A model generated the notes under the pieces. That model ran no database searches and was not told where the DNA came from. It saw only the letters and a program-made list of their open reading frames with translations. Below, one piece after another: positions 16,572 through 25,157 of a DNA stretch of 64,000 nucleotides. Location of the stretch: assembly GCA_964409685.1 (NCBI GenBank), contig CAYPEJ010000024.1, positions 8,906 to 72,905 of the forward strand. The letters are read 5' to 3'. Numbering within the stretch: the stretch's first letter is position 1; every line of letters starts with the position of its first letter. A program made the translations under genes and the position numbers. The stretch comes from Clostridium_AI sp964409685 (GTDB taxonomy: Bacteria; Bacillota; Clostridia; Lachnospirales; Lachnospiraceae).

Positions 16572-16928
16572 TCACAACTTCAAATAATTCCTTACAATCA
16601 TCCATGTAATCACCAACAATAAACAAATAATAGACGTGATACGATACCACGTTTTCTTCTTAATTGTCCCTGTTCCGAAAAATTCAAAACAACCAAGTAA
16701 CAAAATGATCGGACCTGCAAAGAATAAGAAATAATTATCCTGCATAGCTTCTTTCCACTCAAACTTGGACAAATGAATCACCATTCTTGTAATTCCACAT
16801 CCAGGACATTTCAAATGAAATACTTTATAAAAAAGGCACGGTATACCAAAATCCGTATACCGCACCAATGCATAATAGAGTATGCCAAGGCCTAATAGAA
16901 AACCTATTAAACCGTATTTCTTTCTCAT
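16572..16928 (-). CDS. DUF2752 small membrane protein
   Basis: 118 residues with the family signature KCPGCGITRMVIHL (about 40-53) between hydrophobic segments at about 8-24, 64-84 and 94-113. The cysteine pair suggests a metal or redox site; function unknown. The ATG overlaps the stop of the DUF4234 gene (TAATG), so translation is coupled and the two proteins probably act together. Confidence 0.8.
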   Translation of the reverse strand: MRKKYGLIGFLLGLGILYYALVRYTDFGIPCLFYKVFHLKCPGCGITRMVIHLSKFEWKEAMQDNYFLFFAGPIILLLGCFEFFGTGTIKKKTWYRITSIICLLLVITWMIVRNYLKL

Positions 16929-17284
16929 TAATATTGGTTGTAGGAATTACATGCAAACTTATTAATTTCATTCTGAACTAATGCGTATGTGATAATTCCA
17001 CCAAAAATGTAAACTATAAGATATAAGATACCTCCATTGCTTGCTGGTTCGTTGCGTAAATTGTGTGCGCGGTCGATTTTTTCACCACATTTATACGCCC
17101 AATAAAAACCATAGATACCACATGTTACAATTGTAAGAATTAATGCTAATATTCCAGAAGTCCCATTCTCCTCTGCAATTGCGTTTGTCTCATCTGTTAG
17201 ACATACGAACCAGTATAATCCATAAATCCCACAAGTAATAATTGTAAAAATAATACATAATGCAATATTTCTTTGTTTTATCAT
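16928..17284 (-). CDS. DUF4234 membrane protein
   Basis: About 118 residues with internal duplication: the segments IITCGIYGLYWFVCL and IVTCGIYGFYWAYKCG each hold the TCGIYGxYW motif typical of DUF4234. A third hydrophobic stretch follows (LYLIVYIFGGIITYALVQ). I favour the ATG at 17284 with GGAAGG upstream; the in-frame TTG at 17293 is possible. Its stop overlaps the DUF2752 start by one base. The function is unknown; in many Firmicutes these two families are neighbours. Confidence 0.78.
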   Translation of the reverse strand: MIKQRNIALCIIFTIITCGIYGLYWFVCLTDETNAIAEENGTSGILALILTIVTCGIYGFYWAYKCGEKIDRAHNLRNEPASNGGILYLIVYIFGGIITYALVQNEINKFACNSYNQY

Positions 17285-17425
17285 TTTTCCCAACCTTCCC
17301 TTCTAAATTCTTAAACATTATATCATATGATCTAGATTATGCAAGATGCATTTGCTTCATATTTAGCACAATTTTTATGTTTAAATTACAGTTTTACACA
17401 AAATTATACAAGTCTTGTATTTTAC

Positions 17426-18493
17426 CTATGATTTAATTGCCCATCTCATCTTTGTAGAACGTGCTCGACCATTCTGATTACACTCTTCTGCAGAAGGGCG
17501 AATGACGTCAGATGCTATTTCACTGTACACTCCTTCCTTATAAAGACGCTTAAATGACTTTTTCACCAAACGGTCTTCTCCTGAATGGAATGTAAGAATT
17601 GCAACTCTTGCTCCACTTTCTAGTACATCTGGAAGTTTTTCTAGAAATCCATCTAGTACTTCGTATTCATTATTTACATCAATTCTTAATGCTTGAAATA
17701 CTCTCTGACAGGTTTTCTTTAATGTTTCCTTTTTATCTTCTACTGAAACTTTCTCTATCACTTCTTTAATAATTTGCTCTAACTGTGTTGTTGTCTCAAC
17801 CTTTCTTCCTTTTTTGATAGCCGTAGTAACTGCTCTTGCGATTTCTGCTGCGTAAGGTTCATCTGCATTTTCAATCAGCATACCCTCTAACTCGTCCTTT
17901 TTGATATTCTTCAAACGTTCTGCTGCAGAAATCCCTTTCTCTGGATTTAGACGAAGATCTAATGGTCCTTCGAATTTATAAGAAAACCCTCTCTCCGGAT
18001 TGTCAATCTGCATAGAAGATACCCCTAGATCGGCTAATACAAAGTTAAATTTTCCGTACTCCTCTGCTACCTCATCAATACATACAAAATTTTTATGAAT
18101 CACTGTGACCTTGTCTTCTCCAAAACCTTTTGCCTCTAAGCGAGCTTTTGTCTTAACAGATTCGATTGGGTCTACATCCATTGCGTATAAATGGCCTTGT
18201 CCATCTAACTTTTCTAGCATTTTAGAGGAATGTCCTCCATATCCTAATGTGGCATCTAATCCTTTTTGTCCTGGCTGAATCTGTAGAAAATCTAAGATTT
18301 CATTTACCATAATTGGAATATGCATCCCCGCTGGAGTACTTCCTTTTCTCTTAACCTTCTCTACGGTGTCTGCATATTTCTCAGGATTTAATTCCTTATA
18401 CTTTTCTTTATAACTTCTTGGATGTGTTCCCTTGTAACGAACACGTCTTTTATGTTTTACTTCTTGCTGTTGATTCTCCATTGATTGCTCCAT
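17426..18493 (-). CDS. RsmH/MraW-family methyltransferase with N-terminal extension
   Basis: A 355-residue SAM-dependent methyltransferase like RsmH, which N4-methylates C1402 of 16S rRNA. From residue 58 it shows HIPIMVNEILDFLQ, then LDATLGYGGHS, DVDPIESV, LADLGVSSMQIDNPERGFSY, VNNEYEVL and LTFHSGEDRLVKKSFK, all RsmH landmarks. The first 57 residues are an extra basic Lys/Arg/Tyr-rich extension (HKRRVRYKGTHPRSYKEKY). It is not in an mraZ-ftsL-ftsI cluster, so I infer a second, paralogous copy as found in several Clostridia. AGAGG precedes the ATG. Confidence 0.85.
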   Translation of the reverse strand: MEQSMENQQQEVKHKRRVRYKGTHPRSYKEKYKELNPEKYADTVEKVKRKGSTPAGMHIPIMVNEILDFLQIQPGQKGLDATLGYGGHSSKMLEKLDGQGHLYAMDVDPIESVKTKARLEAKGFGEDKVTVIHKNFVCIDEVAEEYGKFNFVLADLGVSSMQIDNPERGFSYKFEGPLDLRLNPEKGISAAERLKNIKKDELEGMLIENADEPYAAEIARAVTTAIKKGRKVETTTQLEQIIKEVIEKVSVEDKKETLKKTCQRVFQALRIDVNNEYEVLDGFLEKLPDVLESGARVAILTFHSGEDRLVKKSFKRLYKEGVYSEIASDVIRPSAEECNQNGRARSTKMRWAIKS

Positions 18494-18558
18494 GTTCTAA
18501 CCTCTTTTAACGTATTTTGTTGTATTATAGCATAGAAATAGAGGATAGAAAAGGCAAA

Positions 18559-18592
18559 AACCTTCCCAAGCCATCGACTACTTGGGAAGGTT
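18559..18592 (-). terminator. Intrinsic terminator of the M23-like protein gene
   Basis: AACCTTCCCAAG (18559-18570) and CTTGGGAAGGTT (18581-18592) form a perfect 12-bp stem; on the minus strand it runs into TTTTTGCC. It lies just past the stop at 18610. Confidence 0.85.
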
Positions 18593-18609
18593 CTGTATGT
18601 AAATTATTC

Positions 18610-19668
18610 TTATCCTACATAAACTTGAATTGCATCGATTTCAGAACCGAATACACCAGCATATCCATTGTTAGAATCGCTTGTACTATATCCAGTTACA
18701 TATGAAAGCCAACTTCCACCTTTAATATGTACTCTGTAGTGAATAGTCTTTCCTGTGTCAGTTTTCATCATTAAACCATCAATTGGTTTAGAAGTAATTC
18801 CTGCATAGTCAGAACGATTAGTTACTGCGGATAACCAACTTCCACCTTTTACGTGTACGCGATATGTAATATTTCCACTAGATAAACTTGCGTATACTGC
18901 AGAGATAGAATTGCCATAGATACCTGCATAATCTGATGTATCTGTTACATTGGATAACCATGTTCCCTTCACAGAATCGTATACTTGATAAGTAACATGA
19001 ATACTACCAGTATCACCTAGTGTCCTCCATAAGCTACTATAGTTTGTTGGTGCATTGTTGTATACTGTGTTACCAGATTCTACAACACCCTTATTAACAA
19101 TTGAAGTTGTTTTACTTGGATTAATATAGAATGAATTAAATGCATAGTAATTACCAAATTTTGAATAAGTACTTGTTGGTGTACTCTTTTGTCCTTTGTA
19201 AACACCACAGTCAAGGTGAACGCCATATTTTGTTACACCATTTGCCCCAAGACCACCTAATTTATAAAGGTTTGTTCCTTGATTTACAGTTGTACCAACA
19301 CTGTATAAACATGTTCCATGCATAAACATAACAGTCATATAATCTAATGAACCATCTGCATAATACACTTTACTGTTACTTTGGAAAATCGTAACACCAT
19401 AGTTGCTACTCGTATACTTAACGGTTCCTGTAAATGGTGCAAATGCATATGTAGAACCAATACAATCAATATGATTAGAATTGGAATGAGAATAGCTTTC
19501 ATATGCAATCTGTGTTAAATTCATTGTTGACATTGGGAACCACGCATATTCATAACTTGCAGCATCCACTGTTACCACATCTTTTGTAATTCCAGTTCCA
19601 AAAACTAGTGAACAAAGAAGCATGATACTTAATAACTTACATAAAACTTTTGTTTTCGAATTTTTCAT
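18610..19668 (-). CDS. Secreted M23-like protein with three C-terminal repeats
   Basis: 352 residues with a signal peptide (about 1-36, ending TVDAA). Residues 60-160 resemble a LytM/M23 peptidase barrel: APFTGTVKYTSSNYG, FMHGTCLYSVGTTVNQG and YGVHLDCGVYKG. However, the zinc-site pattern is altered: the first ligand region reads NHID and the final HxH reads HLD (151-153), although His117 is kept. The C-terminus has three repeats of about 45 residues with the core YRVHVKGGSWLSAVTNRSDYAG, related to ChW-type cell-wall-associated repeats. It is likely a wall-bound protein whose peptidase activity is uncertain. GAGGAGG precedes the ATG. Confidence 0.75.
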   Translation of the reverse strand: MKNSKTKVLCKLLSIMLLCSLVFGTGITKDVVTVDAASYEYAWFPMSTMNLTQIAYESYSHSNSNHIDCIGSTYAFAPFTGTVKYTSSNYGVTIFQSNSKVYYADGSLDYMTVMFMHGTCLYSVGTTVNQGTNLYKLGGLGANGVTKYGVHLDCGVYKGQKSTPTSTYSKFGNYYAFNSFYINPSKTTSIVNKGVVESGNTVYNNAPTNYSSLWRTLGDTGSIHVTYQVYDSVKGTWLSNVTDTSDYAGIYGNSISAVYASLSSGNITYRVHVKGGSWLSAVTNRSDYAGITSKPIDGLMMKTDTGKTIHYRVHIKGGSWLSYVTGYSTSDSNNGYAGVFGSEIDAIQVYVG

Positions 19669-19700
19669 TATTTACATCCTCCTCTTCTTTTCATATTATT

Positions 19701-19729
19701 GATTATAATACTTACTATGATGGATAACA
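19701..19729 (-). promoter_or_regulatory. Promoter of the M23-like protein gene
   Basis: On the minus strand TTGTTA (19729-19724) and a perfect TATAAT (19706-19701), with a 17-bp spacer, 33 bp before the start codon. Confidence 0.55.
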
Positions 19730-19810
19730 ATAAAATAATTATATATATTGTGTAAAAAAGAGTTGAAATTATTTATATTTTTAGGCGAAATTACATATAA
19801 CTTAATTTTG

Positions 19811-19839
19811 TGAAACTTTTTACTATAGAATTTTATCTA
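19811..19839 (+). promoter_or_regulatory. Candidate ECF-type autoregulatory promoter
   Basis: TGAAAC (19811-19816) and TATCTA (19834-19839) with a 17-bp spacer. TGAAAC is the -35 element used by SigV/SigW-like factors, and the site lies 23 bp ahead of the sigma gene. The -10 departs from the CGTCTA form known in Bacillus. Confidence 0.4.
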
Positions 19840-19861
19840 ACAACAAGAAGGAGGGAGCAAA

Positions 19862-20335
19862 ATGAAGAGCAACGAAAAGGAAGTTCTTGTAGAAAACTTT
19901 CTTGTGCAAAATTATATAAAATACTATAAAATCGCATACACATATGTCCAGAATGAAGCCGATGCTAGTGATATCATTCAAGAAAGTGCTTATAAAGCCA
20001 TATTACACTCCTCATCTCTAAAAGATGAACGATACGTAGATACATGGATTTGTCGTATTGTAATTAACGAAGCATTTCAGATGCTACGTCGAAAAAAGAA
20101 AGAGCAAGTTGGAATGATTGATATTTCAGCAACGATTCACGAAGAAACATATAAAAATATTGATCTAGAACGAGCTCTCAATAAACTTTCAGAAGACGAG
20201 CGTACAATAGTGGTATTACACTACTTTGAAGAATATAAATTAATGGAAATCGCTAATATTATGCATATGAATTTAAGTACAACGAAAAGTAAACTATATC
20301 GTGCTATAAAAAAATTAAAAATTCAACTTGATTGA
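19862..20335 (+). CDS. ECF RNA polymerase sigma factor (SigV/SigW-like)
   Basis: 157 residues with region 2 (AYTYVQNEADASDIIQESAY, 26-45, and WICRIVINEAFQMLRRKK) and region 4 (ALNKLSEDERTIVVLHYFEEYK, then IMHMNLSTTKSKLYRAIKKLK). It lacks regions 1 and 3, as ECF factors do. GGAGGGAG precedes the ATG. Twelve bp downstream begins an RsiV-like anti-sigma gene, so the pair probably responds to cell-envelope stress such as lysozyme (inference from the SigV-RsiV systems of Bacillus and Clostridioides). Confidence 0.9.
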   Translation: MKSNEKEVLVENFLVQNYIKYYKIAYTYVQNEADASDIIQESAYKAILHSSSLKDERYVDTWICRIVINEAFQMLRRKKKEQVGMIDISATIHEETYKNIDLERALNKLSEDERTIVVLHYFEEYKLMEIANIMHMNLSTTKSKLYRAIKKLKIQLD

Positions 20336-20347
20336 AAGGAGTATCTT

Positions 20348-21256
20348 ATGAAAAAAATAAATGATTTAAAGAAAGAATACGATGAAATTCCTGTTCCCGA
20401 CGATCTTCTCGATAAAGTGAAGTTGTCGATTCAACAAGGAAAATCGGCAACGCCTGGTAACACCAAGACCTCTTACATAAAACGTATTGGTCTAACGGTT
20501 GCCGCCATGTTAGGGATATTAATTATCCTTCCTAACACTTCCTATCCGATAGCCAATGCAATGAGTAAAATTCCGATTCTTGGAAATGTAATTGATGTCT
20601 TCACTGTTCGAGACTACCAAGTAGACGAAGACCGATATCATGCCGATGTAGACGTACCTCAATTAGCGTTAGATGAAAATAATCCATCTGTTAGTGAAGA
20701 AACAAAAAAACAGTTAGAAGAAAGTGCAAAAGATATCAATTTGGATATTCAAAAATTAACCGACCAGTTAATCAATGAATTTAAGGCAAATATGGATATG
20801 GATAGTGGTTGTGAGGATATTATGGTTAAGAGCAATGTTGTTACCAATAATGATAAATGGTTTTCTCTTAATTTAAGTATCTTCCAAGCTGCTGGTAGTG
20901 GTTATGAGCAGCATAAGTTCTATACGATTAACAAGCAGACAGGCAAGCAATTTACATTAGCAGACTTATTTAAGCCTGATTCAGACTACAAAACAATCAT
21001 TAGTGATGAAATAAAAAAACAGATGCGAGAACAAATGGCAGCAAATAAAGATGTAATATATTTCTTAGATTCCAAAGAAATGCCTGAATGGGATTTTAAA
21101 GAGATTTCAGATAATCAGAACTTCTATATTAATCCTAAGGAACAGTTGGTGATTGCATTTGATGAATATGAGGTGGCACCAGGATCGATGGGTGCACTAC
21201 AATTTGTGATTCCTACTGATGTCATTCAAAATATCTTGGCGGAACCATTGTCTTAA
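20348..21256 (+). CDS. RsiV-like anti-sigma factor (DUF3298 domain)
   Basis: 302 residues: a cytoplasmic segment of about 45, one transmembrane helix (IGLTVAAMLGILIILP, about 47-62), then an extracellular domain. The C-terminal part holds the DUF3298/RsiV signature: TGKQFTLADLF, FYINPKEQLVIAFDEYEVAPGSMG. RsiV proteins bind lysozyme directly and are then cleaved to free their sigma factor. The neighbouring PdaA-type deacetylase and M23-like protein also act on the wall, but co-regulation is not shown. A terminator follows. Confidence 0.82.
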   Translation: MKKINDLKKEYDEIPVPDDLLDKVKLSIQQGKSATPGNTKTSYIKRIGLTVAAMLGILIILPNTSYPIANAMSKIPILGNVIDVFTVRDYQVDEDRYHADVDVPQLALDENNPSVSEETKKQLEESAKDINLDIQKLTDQLINEFKANMDMDSGCEDIMVKSNVVTNNDKWFSLNLSIFQAAGSGYEQHKFYTINKQTGKQFTLADLFKPDSDYKTIISDEIKKQMREQMAANKDVIYFLDSKEMPEWDFKEISDNQNFYINPKEQLVIAFDEYEVAPGSMGALQFVIPTDVIQNILAEPLS

Positions 21257-21278
21257 TTAGAAGATAATACATGATAAA

Positions 21279-21338
21279 TGCTCCCTCAAAGTAATGTATT
21301 CATAATAATAGACACTTTACTTTTGGGAGCATTTTTTA
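21279..21338 (+). terminator. Terminator of the sigma/anti-sigma operon
   Basis: ATGCTCCCTCAAAGTAA pairs imperfectly with TTTACTTTTGGGAGCAT across a 20-base loop, followed by TTTTTT. Confidence 0.7.
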
Positions 21339-21351
21339 TGTGAACTTATTA

Positions 21352-22254
21352 TTATCGTGAACTTAATAACGCTTCCACTTCCTCTATTGTCGGTGGATTT
21401 TCGCTAATTGGATATTTACTAATCGCTACTCCTGCAATGGCACTTGCATATCGAACGATATCATCATCAGACATTTTCTTAGACAATGCATATATCGTGC
21501 CAGCTTTAAAGCTATCTCCTGCTCCTAATGTACTTTTCACATCGACAGAAAATGGTCGAAATCTCTTAATTTCTTGATTTTTCCTTCCATATAGTAGCTC
21601 ATTTTCTCCACAGGTAAAAATAATAAGCCCATTGCTTTGTTCTGTGTATTTTCTATGTAAATCGTAAAAATCTACATTTTCACCATAAACACTTTTTAGG
21701 TATTGATGTGAAACTGCATTAATTTCGCAACAGTGATTGAACTCGGAATCATAAGTACAGTCAATTGTGGCGAACTTTTTATTATACTTTTTACAAAGTT
21801 CCGTTACAGAAATATCATTTCCATCTAAAAGTGGATCGAAACCAACGCAATTACAATTCTTTATGGATTCTTCCTCTATTGCTTCAAACCAAGGTTCCTC
21901 CCTGTTGTACAACTTGTTCCATTCACCAAAACAAGTACGGGTATTGCCCGATATAAAGACGTAATCTAGGACACCATCAAACTGTTCATCATATTTTAGT
22001 TCTGAGATATCAACATTCCATTTTTTTAGTAATGTGCAAATTTTTTCTGCGTTTTTCGTACCTAAATGAGACCCCGCTATCTTTACATTGCTTCCTAGTG
22101 ATGCAAGTACGACAGAGGCTGTTCCAGTTTCTCCACCTAAGTTAAAATTACTTTCTCCGATTAAGCCAATACCGTCTGGCTGTGGAAAATCATTTTCCAA
22201 AATAAAGCTATATGTTGCCATAACTTGCCCATACATATAAATATAATCTTTCAT
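21352..22254 (-). CDS. PfkB-family carbohydrate kinase
   Basis: 300 residues of the ribokinase/PfkB fold. The N-terminal sugar-binding region includes NLGGETGTASVVLASLG (38-54), and the C-terminal signature STLGAGDSFKAGTIYAL carries the catalytic Asp of GAGD. The body is more divergent and cysteine-rich than ribokinase or fructokinase, so the substrate (sugar or nucleoside) cannot be named. It is a single gene on the minus strand facing the sigma operon terminator. Confidence 0.8.
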   Translation of the reverse strand: MKDYIYMYGQVMATYSFILENDFPQPDGIGLIGESNFNLGGETGTASVVLASLGSNVKIAGSHLGTKNAEKICTLLKKWNVDISELKYDEQFDGVLDYVFISGNTRTCFGEWNKLYNREEPWFEAIEEESIKNCNCVGFDPLLDGNDISVTELCKKYNKKFATIDCTYDSEFNHCCEINAVSHQYLKSVYGENVDFYDLHRKYTEQSNGLIIFTCGENELLYGRKNQEIKRFRPFSVDVKSTLGAGDSFKAGTIYALSKKMSDDDIVRYASAIAGVAISKYPISENPPTIEEVEALLSSR

Positions 22255-22401
22255 ATTTTCCCACCTTACTTTTGATTTATGAATCCGTTTTGGATGGGAT
22301 TATTTTAGCATGTCTGGATAGATTCTCAATGGAGTTTTTAAGCTTTTTGTGGGTTGTTTTGTATATTATTTATACATAACTACGATCATTTTACAACATA
22401 A

Positions 22402-22427
22402 AAGGAAGTCAAAAAATGGACTTCCTT
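22402..22427 (-). terminator. Terminator of the metY-amidohydrolase operon
   Basis: AAGGAAGTC (22402-22410) and GACTTCCTT (22419-22427) form a 9-bp stem; TTTTATG follows on the minus strand. Confidence 0.7.
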
Positions 22428-22443
22428 CTATTATAGATCAAGT

Positions 22444-23628
22444 TTATTTATTGTGCTTTAACCATTGGATTGCTCCGTAAGTATGCATTGCTGCACCTGT
22501 TGGAAGAATTTCTTCATTAAATACAACACATGGATGATGCATAGGGTATCCATAGCGCTCATCTTCTTGCTTTGAGCCTGCACCCAATAAGAAATAAACG
22601 CTTGGAACAGTTTGTGTATAAGATGCAAAGTCTTCGGAACCCATTCCGCCATGTTCAAAGGATATAACAGATTTATCGCCAACGATTTCTTTCACGTAGC
22701 CACCAATTTCATTTGCAACTTCTGTATTATTCGTAAGTGGAGGAACCGAAGCCACCTCTTCAAATGTTGCTTCACCACGGAACATTTTTGCCGTAGAGGT
22801 AACAATATTCTCCATACGTTCATAGATGAAATCACCTAAGTCCTTATCTAAGAAACGGATCGTTCCTTCCATTACAACCTTATCTGGAATTACATTATGG
22901 GTTTCGCCACCTACAAATTTACCTACTGTGACTACAATAGACTTCGTTGCAGATATTTCTCTTGCAATGATTTCTTGAATGGATAGGTAAATATGAGCTG
23001 CTATGTTAATCGGATCTACTCCTGTTTCTGGCATAGCACCGTGACATCCTGTTCCATTCACAGTGATGCGGAAAATTTTACATCCTGCGATACTTGTTCC
23101 TAAACCATAAAGCACTACATTTGTTGGTGTACCTGAGTGGACATGAAGTGCCATTGCTGCGTCTACTTTCGGATTTTCTAAGACACCAGCTTTGAGCATG
23201 GATTTGGCACCACGGAAGCCTTCCTCATTTGGTTGAAATACGATTTTTACAGTTCCTTCTATTTCATCTTGATATTCTCTTAATAATTTTGCTGCACCTA
23301 ATAACATAGATGTGTGCATATCGTGACCGCAAGCATGCATATTACCGTTGGTAGATTTAAAGGTGTAATCGGTCTGTTCTTCAATCGGTAAGGCATCCAT
23401 ATCCGCACGAAGTAAAAATGTCTTGCCTGGCTTTGGTCCTTCAATAGTTGCTACGATACCACTCTCACAAATTTCTTTCGGATCGTAACCGTATTCTTTT
23501 AGTTTATCCATAACGTATTTTTTTGTATGAGGTAGTTTATCTCCTACTTCTGGATGTTCATGAATGGTTCTTCGAATTGTAATAATCTCATCTTTAATTT
23601 GTTTTGCACTTTCTAGTATTTTGTTCAT
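22444..23628 (-). CDS. M20-family N-acyl-amino-acid amidohydrolase
   Basis: About 394 residues of the M20D peptidase family. Motifs visible: IRRTIHEHPEVG, LLRADMDALPI, NMHACGHDMHTSMLLGAAKLL (metal Cys/His), FQPNEEGFRGAKSML, and the dimerisation-domain GCHGAMPETGVDPI. These enzymes cleave acyl groups from amino acids, for example N-acetylcysteine or hippurate-like substrates. I choose the ATG at 23628 with AAAGGAA upstream; the longer frame from 23670 lacks such a site. It lies 73 bp after metY, suggesting a role in sulfur amino-acid salvage, though specificity is uncertain. Confidence 0.88.
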   Translation of the reverse strand: MNKILESAKQIKDEIITIRRTIHEHPEVGDKLPHTKKYVMDKLKEYGYDPKEICESGIVATIEGPKPGKTFLLRADMDALPIEEQTDYTFKSTNGNMHACGHDMHTSMLLGAAKLLREYQDEIEGTVKIVFQPNEEGFRGAKSMLKAGVLENPKVDAAMALHVHSGTPTNVVLYGLGTSIAGCKIFRITVNGTGCHGAMPETGVDPINIAAHIYLSIQEIIAREISATKSIVVTVGKFVGGETHNVIPDKVVMEGTIRFLDKDLGDFIYERMENIVTSTAKMFRGEATFEEVASVPPLTNNTEVANEIGGYVKEIVGDKSVISFEHGGMGSEDFASYTQTVPSVYFLLGAGSKQEDERYGYPMHHPCVVFNEEILPTGAAMHTYGAIQWLKHNK

Positions 23629-23701
23629 GTCAATTTCCTTTCGATATATTAATTTAAAGTCTATTGACATTATGCCCTTTCTAAATCATTTTATCAATAT
23701 G

Positions 23702-25009
23702 CTATTTGATTGCTTGAAATGCTTCTTCCAAATCTTCCAAGATATCTTCAATATGTTCCGTACCAATGGATAAACGGATCGTATTTTGCTTAATACCTGA
23801 GTTAATGCGTTCTTCTTCTGTCATTTGCGCGTGTGTTGTAGTTGCTGGATGGATAACTAACGATTTTACATCCGCAACATTGGCTAATAGAGAGAATAGT
23901 TCAAGTTGGTCGATAAATTCTTGTGCTTTCTTACCATCACCAATGATTTCAAAGGTAAAAATAGAGCCTCCACCGTTTGGAAAATACTTTCTATATAGTT
24001 CTTGCTGTGTCGCATCCTCTGATATGGATGGATGGTTTACTTTTTCTACTTGTGGATGATTGTTTAAGTATTCTACAACTTTAAGGGCATTTTCCACATG
24101 TCTTTCTACTCGTAGCGATAGTGTCTCTAGACCTTGTAAAAATACAAATGCATGAATTGGAGAAATCGTTGCACCAGTGTCACGAAGCAGTAGTGCACGA
24201 ATCTTTGTAACAAATGCGGCTTTTCCTGCTGCTTTTGTAAAACTAATACCATGATAACTTGGGTTTGGCTTTGTTAAACCTGGGAATTTTTCTGTTGCAT
24301 CCCAATCAAAGTTTCCACTGTCGATGATGACACCACCAATTGTAGTTCCATGACCACCGATAAATTTGGTTGCAGAATGTACTACGATATCAGCACCATA
24401 ATCAATTGGTCTTACTAAGTATGGAGTTGCAAATGTGTTGTCTACGATAAGTGGGATATTATGTTTATGTGCTATTTTCGCAATTTTTTCAATATCAACA
24501 ACTTCTGAGTTAGGATTCCCTAAGGTTTCAATAAAAACTAGTTTTGTATTTTCTTGAATAGCTTGCTCTAGTTCATCGAAATTGTTCGGATCTACAAATG
24601 TGGTAGATACGCCGTATTTGCTGATGGTATGTTCTAAGAAATTGTATGTACCGCCGTATATGTTTTTTGCTGCGACGACGTGGTCACCATTTTCTGCGAT
24701 ATTCTCAATGGCATAGGCTATAGCGGCTGCACCTGAGGCTACTGCAAGTGCGGCTACTCCACCTTCTAATGCAGCAATTCTTTGTTCAAAAGCGTCTTGC
24801 GTTGGGTTTGTTAGTCTTCCATATATGTTTCCTGCGTCATTTAGACCAAATCGATCTGCTGCGTGTTGGCAGTTGTGGAACACATAGGAGGATGTTTGGT
24901 AGATTGGTACGGCTCTTGCGTCCGTAACAGAATCTGGTTTTTCTTGCCCTACGTGAAGTTGAAGTGTTTCGAATTTAAAATTTCTCTCTGCTCTTGTTTT
25001 TTTACTCAT
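23702..25009 (-). CDS. metY: O-acetylhomoserine sulfhydrylase (MetY)
   Basis: 435 residues of the Cys/Met-metabolism PLP family. Features: FETLQLHVGQEKPD (13-26), YGRLTNPTQDAFEQRIAALEGG, and the PLP lysine Lys215 in VHSATKFIGGHGTTIGG. Length and the QEKPDSVTDARAVPIYQTSS start are typical of MetY, which makes homocysteine from O-acetylhomoserine and sulfide. A promoter lies 75-100 bp upstream. The serine acetyltransferase at 34351 is another sulfur gene but is not linked. No SAM riboswitch is visible in the leader. Confidence 0.92.
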   Translation of the reverse strand: MSKKTRAERNFKFETLQLHVGQEKPDSVTDARAVPIYQTSSYVFHNCQHAADRFGLNDAGNIYGRLTNPTQDAFEQRIAALEGGVAALAVASGAAAIAYAIENIAENGDHVVAAKNIYGGTYNFLEHTISKYGVSTTFVDPNNFDELEQAIQENTKLVFIETLGNPNSEVVDIEKIAKIAHKHNIPLIVDNTFATPYLVRPIDYGADIVVHSATKFIGGHGTTIGGVIIDSGNFDWDATEKFPGLTKPNPSYHGISFTKAAGKAAFVTKIRALLLRDTGATISPIHAFVFLQGLETLSLRVERHVENALKVVEYLNNHPQVEKVNHPSISEDATQQELYRKYFPNGGGSIFTFEIIGDGKKAQEFIDQLELFSLLANVADVKSLVIHPATTTHAQMTEEERINSGIKQNTIRLSIGTEHIEDILEDLEEAFQAIK

Positions 25010-25082
25010 ATAACATTCCTTCTTTCTATTTATTTTCCTATATATTTCGTTTATACTATTATTCCGATTTGTTATATAAGTA

Positions 25083-25112
25083 ATTATACAGAAATAGTCG
25101 GATATGTGTTAA
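25083..25112 (-). promoter_or_regulatory. Promoter of the metY operon
   Basis: On the minus strand TTAACA (25112-25107) and TATAAT (25088-25083) with an 18-bp spacer. TCCGA/TCGGA half-sites around the -10 (ATCCGAC upstream, AATCGGAA downstream) could be an operator. Confidence 0.5.
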
Positions 25113-25157
25113 TTCCTAATTTCTATCGTCCGTTATAGTCATCCCCTATAACCAAAT

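Noticed and set aside
25010..25157. SAM (S-box) riboswitch or T-box before metY
   Set aside because: The leader is under 100 nt and lacks the conserved S-box and T-box cores; only a promoter and short half-sites are seen.
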